In this document: one piece after another, positions 8,046 through 14,206 of the stretch | Position numbering within the stretch: the stretch's first letter is position 1 | Layout: the number at the start of each line of letters is the position of its first letter | From: CAYYJM01 sp964471755 | Lineage (GTDB): Bacteria; Planctomycetota; Planctomycetia; Gemmatales; Gemmataceae | Assembly (NCBI GenBank): GCA_964471755.1 | Contig: CAYYJM010000161.1 | Span: forward strand, 1 to 14,540 | Direction: 5' to 3' | DNA length: 14,540 nt | Notes under the pieces: model-generated | Told to the model about the DNA's origin: nothing | What the model saw: the letters and a program-made list of their open reading frames with translations, nothing else | Databases searched by the model: none | Position numbers and translations under genes: made by a program

Positions 8046-9662
8046 ATGAAACGGACCATCCGCTTGCGCGGCATGTCCGGCAACATTCGTGGGCGGGTGT
8101 GGGAATCGACCACCCTGCTCCGAATCGGTCGGCTCGAACCCCTGGAAATCGTGCTGGACGATGGCTCTGTCAGCCGCTACCACGCGGAGGTCCGCGCCAC
8201 CGAGCAGGGCTGGCGGGTTCGCGATCTCGGCAGCACCAATGGCACCCGACTCAATGGCGTCCGCCTCGGCGACGGAGCAACCATGCTCCGGGTCAAGGAC
8301 CTGCTGCAATGCGGCGAGGTTTCGTTCGTCGTCGAGGCGATCGTCGAGCAGCCGGCGGACAGGGAGCCGACCACGGTACAGGCCGGCGGCGACGCCCTCG
8401 AAGTCGAGGCGACTTCCCGTTCCACCTGGGACGAGGCTCTCCAGGGGGTCGCTTACGACGCCAATCATCAGGTTCGTCAGTCCGAGCAGCTCCTGGTCCT
8501 GCTGCGGACCAGTCAGAACCTCGTCAACCTGGAGCGCGAAGAGGATCTGCTCAACTCGGTCCTCAATGACGCCGTCCAGGTCCTCGATGCCCAGCGCGGC
8601 GCGATCGTCATGGCCGACGGGCCGGATTCCCGGTTGAAGCTGCGGGCTCTCGTGCAGGGCAAGAACAGCATCCGAACCTCCACCCTGCGTGCCACCGACG
8701 CTCGCTTCCAGTTCAGCCAGAGCCTGGCCCAGCGCAGCATCCAGCGCGGCGAATCGATCCTGTGTCAGAAGGTCGAGGAAGACGATGAGCTGGCCATGGC
8801 GCGGAGCGTCGCCGAGGGGACCATGGCGTCGGTGCTGTGCGTCCTGCTCCGCACGCCGCGCAAGCGGCTCGGCATCCTCCACCTGGATCGTGGTCCGTGG
8901 CAGAAACCCTTCACCACGGACGATCTGCGTCTGGCCGATGGCCTGGCCGCCAATGTCTCCGCCGGCATCGAATGTGCCCAGCTCCTGCGCAAGCAGCGTG
9001 ATCTGTTCCTCGACACGATCACCGTCCTGGCCCAGGCCGTCGAGATGCGCGACGAGTACACCGGGGGGCACACCGTCCGCGTCACCAGCTACTCGCTGCT
9101 GCTGGCCGAGCATCTCGGCCTGCCGTCGGCCGAGATCGACCTGATCCGGATCGGCACGCCACTGCACGACATCGGCAAGATCGGCATCGACGATGCCGTC
9201 CTGCGCAAGCCCGATCGGCTGACCAACGCCGAGTTCGAGCATATGAAGTCGCACACGACCAAGGGGGCGGAGATCGTCGCCACCATCCCGGACCTGCACT
9301 GCATTCTGCCGATCGTGCGCTCGCACCACGAGCGCTGGGACGGCAAGGGCTACCCCGACGGCCTGGTCGGCGAGAACATCTCGCACCTGGCCCGGATCGT
9401 CGCCCTGGCCGACGCCTTCGACGCGATGACGTCCGATCGACCCTATCGCAAGGGTATGTCGCCGATCATCGCCTTCGCGGAGATCGAGAAGCAACTCGGG
9501 GCGCAGTTCGATCCGAAGTACGCCGCCGCGTTTCTGGAGATCAAGGAGCAGATCGTTCAGGAGATGGCCAACCAGGCCGCCAGCGCGATGAGCCGCAAGT
9601 CGCGCACGGTGACGACGCCGGTCATCCGGCCGACCGACCTGGCCACCGCGCGGTCGCGGTAA
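8046..9662 (+). CDS. FHA-GAF-HD-GYP signalling protein (predicted cyclic-di-GMP phosphodiesterase)
   Basis: The protein is 538 aa with three modules. An FHA domain (about 5-100) has the phosphothreonine-binding signature IGR (27-29), SRYH (43-46) and GSTNGT (62-67). A GAF-like sensor spans about 145-315, with predicted coiled linkers at its ends. A full HD-GYP domain (about 325-510) has YTGGHTVRV (338-346), HDIGK (374-378), KSHTTKGAEI (401-410), HHERWDGKGYPDGL (427-440) and ARIVALADAFDAMTSDRPYR (449-468). HD-GYP domains hydrolyse cyclic di-GMP, and all main metal-ligand His/Asp residues are present here. The FHA domain suggests recruitment by, or control from, a Ser/Thr kinase. The start at 8046 is set by AGGTGG 7 nt upstream; an in-frame start at 7860 adds 62 residues with no domain. 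It converges on sat, separated by palindrome P3. Confidence 0.94.
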   Translation: MKRTIRLRGMSGNIRGRVWESTTLLRIGRLEPLEIVLDDGSVSRYHAEVRATEQGWRVRDLGSTNGTRLNGVRLGDGATMLRVKDLLQCGEVSFVVEAIVEQPADREPTTVQAGGDALEVEATSRSTWDEALQGVAYDANHQVRQSEQLLVLLRTSQNLVNLEREEDLLNSVLNDAVQVLDAQRGAIVMADGPDSRLKLRALVQGKNSIRTSTLRATDARFQFSQSLAQRSIQRGESILCQKVEEDDELAMARSVAEGTMASVLCVLLRTPRKRLGILHLDRGPWQKPFTTDDLRLADGLAANVSAGIECAQLLRKQRDLFLDTITVLAQAVEMRDEYTGGHTVRVTSYSLLLAEHLGLPSAEIDLIRIGTPLHDIGKIGIDDAVLRKPDRLTNAEFEHMKSHTTKGAEIVATIPDLHCILPIVRSHHERWDGKGYPDGLVGENISHLARIVALADAFDAMTSDRPYRKGMSPIIAFAEIEKQLGAQFDPKYAAAFLEIKEQIVQEMANQAASAMSRKSRTVTTPVIRPTDLATARSR

Positions 9663-9668
9663 TCCCAA

Positions 9669-9751
9669 CGGCGAGCGTGGGGCGTTAGCCCCATGATCTT
9701 CTCTTCTTCTCTACAGAGGAAGATCATGGGGCTAACGCCCCACGCTCGCCG
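9669..9751. repeat. Perfect inverted repeat P3 (33-bp arms, 17-nt loop) between convergent genes
   Basis: The left arm (9669-9701) begins CGGCGAGCG and contains GGCGTTAGCCCC. The right arm (9719-9751) is its exact reverse complement, and the loop (9702-9718) is pyrimidine-rich and 17 nt long. It lies 6 bp after the stop of the HD-GYP gene and 4 bp before the stop of sat, filling the convergent gap. It may act as a bidirectional 3'-end structure. The GCGAGCG end, the GGCGTYAGCCC core and the loop length are shared with P2. Confidence 0.87.
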
Positions 9752-9755
9752 GGAA

Positions 9756-11012
9756 TCAGCCCTTCATGCGCTCGATCAGAATGCGAGCCGTCTCCGGCCG
9801 CATCACGCGTGCATCGGGCAGTTCGCCCTTCTGCAGCTTCTCACGCAGATCACGGCCGCTGATGCTCACCTGCTTGTAGCCCTTCGGCCCGTACTCATCG
9901 ACCAGGCCGACTCGACCCAGTTCCTCGTAGTAGGCCGCGAAGCCGATCTTGACCGGCTTGATGAGCAGTTCGCCCTTCAGCTCGTCGAACTTGCGCTGGG
10001 CCGCCAGGCCGTCCCAGATGTCCGTCTTGTCCTCGAACGGCGCGTCGGCGTGCTTGCGGCCGATCACGATGTCGGTGAAGCCGAAGTTCTGGCGATAGAT
10101 GCTGTGCATGATCGCCTCCTTCGGCCCACCGTAGAACATCTTGATGTCCAGGCCGATCAGGTGCAGCCGATCGGTGAGGTTGCAGCCGACCTTCTTCCAC
10201 AACTCCTCGTCAACGTCTCCCTGGCCCAGCGCCTTCGAGGTGATGAGTGCCTCGTAGGTGCGCATCCGGGTGGCGGCATCGACGTCGTCCCCCTTCGTCT
10301 CGCCGACGAGCGGATTGAGGACGCCGCCCGCGAAGTACCCTTCGCGCGTCAGCCGTTCCAGGCCGGCCACCAGGGCGAACTCATGAGCCCGGTGCAACGG
10401 GTTGCGCGTCTGGAAGGCGACGACCCGCTGATACCCCCTGGCGGCGAACAGGGCCCGTGTCTCCCGCGGCGTCAGGACGTACTGACCGAAGTGCGGGTTC
10501 TTCGGCTGGGGCAGCACGCGCACCTCGCCGCCGACCAGCTGCGTACGCGTATCGCGCTCGACCATCCGGCCGCCCGGATGATCGAATCGATCCGTCCCGT
10601 AGACGCTGCGAACGTAGCGCGGCTTGTCCCAGGGGAAAAGATCGCGCACCTCCAGCGAGGCGACCGGCTTGCCCGTTCCATCGACCAGGGCCACGGTCGT
10701 GCCGGCCTTCAGCGTCGCCGCCTCGGCGTCGGTCACCGGGAAGGAGAGCGGGATCGTCCAGGCATACTTCTTGCCACCGACGACGATCACCTCCTCGTCG
10801 AGGACGCGGTCGAACGTCGCCCGGTCCATCGGGCCGGTCAGCGGCGTGAGGCCGCCATCGGCGAAACGGTTCAGCGTGGACAGGTCGGCGTCACTGACGA
10901 CGACACGCGGCAGACCCGCCAGGCGGGCCTGGAACTCGGTCACCTCGGCGACGGGAACCGTCCGGTCGATCAGGGTCGTCAGCCCGCCATGCGGGGGAAG
11001 CAAATCAGCCAT
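9756..11012 (-). CDS. sat: Sulfate adenylyltransferase (ATP sulfurylase)
   Basis: This enzyme forms adenosine 5'-phosphosulfate (APS) from sulfate and ATP, the first step of sulfate assimilation. It is a single-chain Sat of 418 aa, not the CysDN type. The nucleotide-binding signature QTRNPLHRAHE is at 201-211, followed by NPLVGETKGDD (233-243) and GRKHAD (318-323, where GRDHAG is more usual). An N-terminal PUA-like half precedes these (about 1-165). No APS kinase domain follows. The frame is open to 11066 and would overlap the Rrf2 gene. The start at 11012 is preferred because GGAG (complement of 11022-11025) lies 9 nt upstream and the sequence there (MADLLPPHGG) resembles Sat N-termini. It begins 23 bp after the Rrf2 stop, so it is the last gene of the cysH-rrf2-sat unit. 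Confidence 0.95.
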   Translation of the reverse strand: MADLLPPHGGLTTLIDRTVPVAEVTEFQARLAGLPRVVVSDADLSTLNRFADGGLTPLTGPMDRATFDRVLDEEVIVVGGKKYAWTIPLSFPVTDAEAATLKAGTTVALVDGTGKPVASLEVRDLFPWDKPRYVRSVYGTDRFDHPGGRMVERDTRTQLVGGEVRVLPQPKNPHFGQYVLTPRETRALFAARGYQRVVAFQTRNPLHRAHEFALVAGLERLTREGYFAGGVLNPLVGETKGDDVDAATRMRTYEALITSKALGQGDVDEELWKKVGCNLTDRLHLIGLDIKMFYGGPKEAIMHSIYRQNFGFTDIVIGRKHADAPFEDKTDIWDGLAAQRKFDELKGELLIKPVKIGFAAYYEELGRVGLVDEYGPKGYKQVSISGRDLREKLQKGELPDARVMRPETARILIERMKG

Positions 11013-11035
11013 CCAGAAACACTCCACGAACGGGT

Positions 11036-11470
11036 TCAAATCTGGTAACTCAGGGCACCATCGCACTGACTGCGCCGGACCAGTTCGGCCAGGGTGGTGT
11101 TCTCCAGCAGGCGCTGCTCTTGCTCCTGCACCTCACGCCAGACACCGAGCAGCACCTCGACGACCGGCGTCTTCGCGGCCGTTTGCAGGGCCTTGCCGGA
11201 AGAGCGCGTGCGCTTGTCGATCGCGCCGATGATGTCGGCCAGGGTGATCTGGTCGGCCGGTCGAGCCAGCTTGTAGCCGCCATTGGCTCCGCGCGTGCTG
11301 ACGACGAGGCCGGCCTTGTTCAGCTGCAGAAGCACCTGCACGAGGAAGTAGGGCGAGATGCCGTGGGCCTCGGCAATCTTGTTGATCGGCAGCGGTGTCG
11401 TCTCGGCACCGCTGGCGGCCAGTTCGATCAGGGCCAGACAGGCGTACTCGGCCTTGGCGGAAATCTGCAT
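11036..11470 (-). CDS. Rrf2 family transcriptional regulator, CymR-like (no Fe-S cysteine triad)
   Basis: The protein is 144 aa with an N-terminal winged helix (about 1-70), including the recognition region ISPYFLVQVLLQLNKAGLVVSTRGANGGYKLARP, typical of Rrf2 proteins. A long dimerisation helix follows (about 100-135). Iron-sulfur members such as IscR carry three Cys around residues 92-106. Here that stretch (SSGKALQTAAKTPVVEV) has none, and the only Cys are C11 and C136. In this it resembles CymR, the cysteine-metabolism repressor of Firmicutes, which senses sulfur status through partner proteins. Its place between cysH and sat supports a role in controlling sulfate assimilation, possibly including its own operon. 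The ATG at 11470 has a GAGGGG ribosome-binding site at 6 nt. Confidence 0.88.
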   Translation of the reverse strand: MQISAKAEYACLALIELAASGAETTPLPINKIAEAHGISPYFLVQVLLQLNKAGLVVSTRGANGGYKLARPADQITLADIIGAIDKRTRSSGKALQTAAKTPVVEVLLGVWREVQEQEQRLLENTTLAELVRRSQCDGALSYQI

Positions 11471-11490
11471 CGTTCGCCCCTCTCTGTCTT

Positions 11491-11555
11491 CTCATTTAGC
11501 CGCCGGCTTGCCGGCGGTCTTCGTCAGACGGCGGGCCCGCCCGCCGCTAAATGAG
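11491..11555. repeat. Inverted repeat P4 between cysH and the Rrf2 gene
   Basis: The outer 10 bp CTCATTTAGC (11491-11500) and GCTAAATGAG (11546-11555) are perfectly complementary. The inner part of the 28-nt arms (11501-11518 with 11528-11545) pairs at about 12 of 18 positions, around a 9-nt loop. The right end touches the cysH stop codon (11556-11558) with no spacer, and the left end lies 20 bp before the Rrf2 start. The left half also holds the self-complementary GCCGGC-TT-GCCGGC. Within the operon it could be a processing or attenuation hairpin. Its ends differ from P2 and P3. Confidence 0.7.
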
Positions 11556-12278
11556 TCAGATTCCGCTTCCATCCTTGTGTTCGATGACATGCAGGCCGCA
11601 CTCCCGCTTCGCGGTGCCAGCCCACCGGCCCGACCGCTCGTCCTCGCCCTCCACGACGGCACTGGTGCAGGGCCAGCAACCGATGCTCGGGTAGCCCTGG
11701 TCGTGAAGCGGATTGTACGGGACGTTGTGGGCGTGGACGAAATCCCAGACGTTCTTCTTCGTCCAGCGCAGCAGTGGATTGATCTTGACCACGTTGAACT
11801 TGGCGTCCCACTGCACCACGGCGGCCTTGGCCCGGTCGCTGGTCTGATCGGCCCGAATAGCACTGATCCAGGCGTCGTAGCCGACCACGGCCTTGCGGAG
11901 CGAGAGAATCTTGCGATCGTGGCAGCACTGATCCGGTCGGTGCCGGTAGAGCGGCCCACCGTGCATCGCCTCGTACTCCGCCACGGTCGTTTCCGGCCGA
12001 ACCAACTCGACCTCGATGCCGTAGCGCTCCTTGATCTGGTCGCGCAGGGTCAGCGTCTCGGGAAACTGGTAGCCGGTGTCCAGGTTGAAGATGCGCACCG
12101 CCGGCTGGATGCCGCCCAGCAGGTGCAGGATACAGCACCCCTCGACGCCGAACGCCGTGGCCATGGTCAGACGCGGATGAAACTGCTCGACTGCCCAGCG
12201 CAGGATCTCCTCGGCCGAGGCCTCGGCGAGGCGTTCGTTAGCCAGGGCGATTTCTTCCGGGGAGAGAATAGCAGGCAT
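11556..12278 (-). CDS. cysH: Assimilatory adenylylsulfate (APS) reductase, CysH family
   Basis: This is a thioredoxin- or glutathione-dependent reductase that releases sulfite from APS. The 240 aa have the adenylyl-binding SAT-like segment TMATAFGVEG (38-47), LDTGYQFPET (66-75) and the catalytic C-terminal ECGLH (226-230, C227). C118-C119 and C201-x-x-C204 are the four ligands of the [4Fe-4S] cluster that marks APS-reducing enzymes; PAPS-specific CysH lacks them. This agrees with the absence of an APS kinase here. The ATG at 12278 has GGAG (complement of 12285-12288) 6 nt upstream. It is the first gene of a minus-strand unit with the Rrf2 regulator and sat. The preceding gene on the same strand encodes a protein extremely rich in cysteine. 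Confidence 0.95.
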   Translation of the reverse strand: MPAILSPEEIALANERLAEASAEEILRWAVEQFHPRLTMATAFGVEGCCILHLLGGIQPAVRIFNLDTGYQFPETLTLRDQIKERYGIEVELVRPETTVAEYEAMHGGPLYRHRPDQCCHDRKILSLRKAVVGYDAWISAIRADQTSDRAKAAVVQWDAKFNVVKINPLLRWTKKNVWDFVHAHNVPYNPLHDQGYPSIGCWPCTSAVVEGEDERSGRWAGTAKRECGLHVIEHKDGSGI

Positions 12279-12322
12279 GCGGATCTCCGTCGAACCTCAA
12301 AGCATGTTGATGATGATAATAA

Positions 12323-12333
12323 GGATTCCATCC
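12323..12333. promoter_or_regulatory. Candidate operator upstream of cysH
   Basis: GGAT-TCC-ATCC is a short perfect inverted repeat in an AT-richer island (about 12305-12345) of an otherwise GC-rich region, 45 bp before the cysH start. On the minus strand a TATTAT just downstream could be a -10 element. This is a plausible site for the adjacent Rrf2 regulator, but no known binding consensus was matched. Confidence 0.3.
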
Positions 12334-12363
12334 AAAGAAGGAAAGGGCAAGCCGGAAACGCCA

Positions 12364-12398
12364 CGAGCGGCTGCCGGATCAAGCCGGGCAGCCGCTCG
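12364..12398 (-). terminator. Hairpin after the YTV gene, probable terminator
   Basis: CGAGCGGCTGCC (12364-12375) and GGCAGCCGCTCG (12387-12398) form a perfect 12-bp stem with an 11-nt loop. Read on the minus strand it begins 41 nt after the YTV stop and is followed at a short distance by a pyrimidine-rich stretch (TTTCC, then CCCTTTCCTTCTTT). It is the most terminator-like hairpin in the window and would insulate cysH from the YTV gene. Confidence 0.5.
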
Positions 12399-12439
12399 GG
12401 AGGAGACGTTCCTCCAGCTGGCGAACGCACACGCTTACA

Positions 12440-14206
12440 TCACGGACACGGCGTCGGGCAGGCCGTCGGACACGGCGTCGGGCAAGCTGTCGGGCAGGCC
12501 GTCGGACACGGCGTCGGGCAGGCTGGCTTGCACTCCGGCTGGCAGGTCTGGACCGGAACCTGCCTGGTCACGGTCACCGGCACGCACTCTTCCACGGTGT
12601 ACGGCACCTTCTCGCACACCTGGTAGGGCACCATCTTGCAGACGGTGTACGGCACCGTCTTGCAGACCGTGTACGGGACCATCTTGCAGACCGTGTACGG
12701 CACCTTCTTGACGCAGGTTTGCGGCACCATCTCGCAGACGGTGTACGGCACCGTCCTCTTGACCGTGTGCGGTACCATGCGGCAGACGGTGTACGGCACC
12801 GTCTTGACGCACTCCTCGGCGACCGTCTGGAAGGTCGTGTACGGCACCTTGCGGCGGATGACTTCCGGCACCATGCGGGTCACCGTCGTCGTGTAGGTCC
12901 GTTCGCACCAGCAACCGGGGATGAAGGTCCGACCCGGCCCGTCCGTCTCGTACTTCTGGCCGTCCGGCCCGATGAAGCACCCCTTCAGGCACTTCGTCAC
13001 GGTGTACGGAATCGAGTTCCGCACCACTGACGTCTCGTAGCGGACGTTGGTGTACGGCACCTTCTTGACGCACACCTCGGGCACCATCCGGCAGACGGTG
13101 TAGGGCACCTTCTTGACGGTGGTGTAGGGCACCTTCTTGCAGACGGTGTAGGGCACCTTCTCGCAGATGGTCTTCTGACAGTACGTCGTCACCGGCACCT
13201 GCTCGCAGACGATCCGTTCCTTGCAGACGCGGCGGCAGCAGATCGTCGGCGGGTCCTGGATCGTGCAGCTGACCTTGCGACCCGGCTTGTAGACCATCTG
13301 GCAGGTGCAGGGATCGAAGACGCACTCGCCGCAGGTTTCCGACTCGACGACCCGGCACTGGCCCGGAACGCAGTGCTGTTCGGTGACCCACTCCTGACAC
13401 TTGCGCTGGACCGTCTGGCAGGTCGTCACCGGCTCGCAGATCGTCCGGACGTTGTCACGGTAGCAGGTCTCGACGCAGTCGCGATACTGGACGCAGCAGA
13501 CGTCGCGGTAGCACGTCTCGGTGATCGGCTTGCAGACCGTCGTGCAGACGTCGCGATACAGCGTCTCGCAGATCGGCCTGCAGATCGTCTGGCAGCACTC
13601 GCGGTAGTGCGTCTCGCAGATCTGCTTGGTCACCTGGAACTTGCAGCAGTGCGTCTGCGTCTCGCAGACCGGCTTGCAAACGGTGTAGACGCACTCCCGT
13701 TCGCAGGTCACCGGAATCTGCTTGCAGACGGTGTAGCGGCACTGCTTGTAGCAGGTCTCGGTCACGGGTCGGCAGACCGTCTCGCAGACCTCCTTGTAGC
13801 AGGTCTTGACGACCGGCTTGCAGACCGTCTCGCAGACGTCCTTGTAGCAGACCTCGGTCACGGGCCGATTGCAGACCTCCTGCACGGTCTTGTAGCAGGT
13901 CTCGGACACGGGCCGATAGCAGGTCTTGACCTCGTCGCGGTAGCAGGTGCGGCAGACCTTCTGGAACTGAGTCTCCGTCACGGTGGTGTAGCAGGTGGCC
14001 CAGCGCTGACCGATCTCGCGATCGACGACACCGACAAAGCGTGGTTGCACCTGCTGCTGCACGGCGGGGAAGCAGCACTGAGCGTCACAGGTGGGTTGCG
14101 GACAGCAGCCATATCCGGCAGCGCCCACCGGCGACGCCGCTGCACTCTGCGCAGCCCAGAGGGCCACCACAGCGGCCAGCACAGACGCTGGCATGCGCAT
14201 ACTCAT
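12440..14206 (-). CDS. Cysteine-rich YTV-repeat envelope protein of planctomycetes
   Basis: This is a predicted exported structural protein of 588 aa with about 79 Cys by hand count (roughly 13%). Residues 1-24 are a signal peptide (basic start, ASVLAAVVALWAAQSAAA). Residues about 34-350 are an array of short Cys units such as ETCYKxVCETVCRPV. Residues 351-405 and 445-554 are 8-residue VPYTVCKM/T repeats with nine PYTV copies. They are split by a Gly/Cys spacer (406-444, CFIGPDGQKYETDGPGR...CWC). The last 34 residues are a PTxC array with Cys every fourth position. Proteins with YTV repeats and dense Cys are known from planctomycetes, where they are thought to belong to the disulfide-stabilised proteinaceous wall. 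The start at 14206 is favoured over the in-frame ATG at 14269 because AGGAG (complement of 14214-14218) lies 7 nt before it and the signal peptide then begins the protein. Confidence 0.88.
   Translation of the reverse strand: MSMRMPASVLAAVVALWAAQSAAASPVGAAGYGCCPQPTCDAQCCFPAVQQQVQPRFVGVVDREIGQRWATCYTTVTETQFQKVCRTCYRDEVKTCYRPVSETCYKTVQEVCNRPVTEVCYKDVCETVCKPVVKTCYKEVCETVCRPVTETCYKQCRYTVCKQIPVTCERECVYTVCKPVCETQTHCCKFQVTKQICETHYRECCQTICRPICETLYRDVCTTVCKPITETCYRDVCCVQYRDCVETCYRDNVRTICEPVTTCQTVQRKCQEWVTEQHCVPGQCRVVESETCGECVFDPCTCQMVYKPGRKVSCTIQDPPTICCRRVCKERIVCEQVPVTTYCQKTICEKVPYTVCKKVPYTTVKKVPYTVCRMVPEVCVKKVPYTNVRYETSVVRNSIPYTVTKCLKGCFIGPDGQKYETDGPGRTFIPGCWCERTYTTTVTRMVPEVIRRKVPYTTFQTVAEECVKTVPYTVCRMVPHTVKRTVPYTVCEMVPQTCVKKVPYTVCKMVPYTVCKTVPYTVCKMVPYQVCEKVPYTVEECVPVTVTRQVPVQTCQPECKPACPTPCPTACPTACPTPCPTACPTPCP
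12443..12526 (-). repeat. 12-bp tandem array encoding the PTxC tail of the YTV protein
   Basis: About seven 12-bp units alternate between TCGGACACGGCG and TCGGGCAGGCCG types (plus strand) with few substitutions, encoding Pro-Thr-(Ala/Pro)-Cys. The units are nearly identical at DNA level, so slippage could change the tail length in frame. Confidence 0.8.
12606..12800 (-). repeat. 24-bp repeats encoding VPYTVCKM units
   Basis: Units of about 24 bp, such as GGCACCATCTTGCAGACGG followed by TGTAC, recur with small changes and encode the 8-residue VPYTVCxM/T repeat of the YTV protein. The repeats are coding and contiguous, with no unique spacers. Confidence 0.75.

Noticed and set aside
7794..9668. 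A 624-codon open frame on the minus strand, longer than the gene opposite it
   Set aside because: It is antisense to a protein with complete FHA, GAF and HD-GYP motifs. Its own product shows no recognisable fold and has the Asp/Gly/Ala/Leu/Arg bias of GC-rich antisense frames.
9693..11048. A 451-codon plus-strand frame opposite sat
   Set aside because: It starts inside palindrome P3 and is a low-information antisense frame.
11013..11066. Upstream start for sat overlapping the Rrf2 gene
   Set aside because: The additional 18 residues are not Sat-like, and a GGAG precedes the ATG at 11012.
11358..12626. A 422-codon plus-strand frame opposite cysH and the end of the YTV gene, with a Gly-His-Val-Gln repeat
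   Set aside because: The repeat is the antisense of the PTxC codon array, and the rest is antisense to CysH.
12606..13200. Possible CRISPR-like repeats
   Set aside because: The repeats are contiguous, coding, degenerate at third positions and lack unique spacers of constant size.
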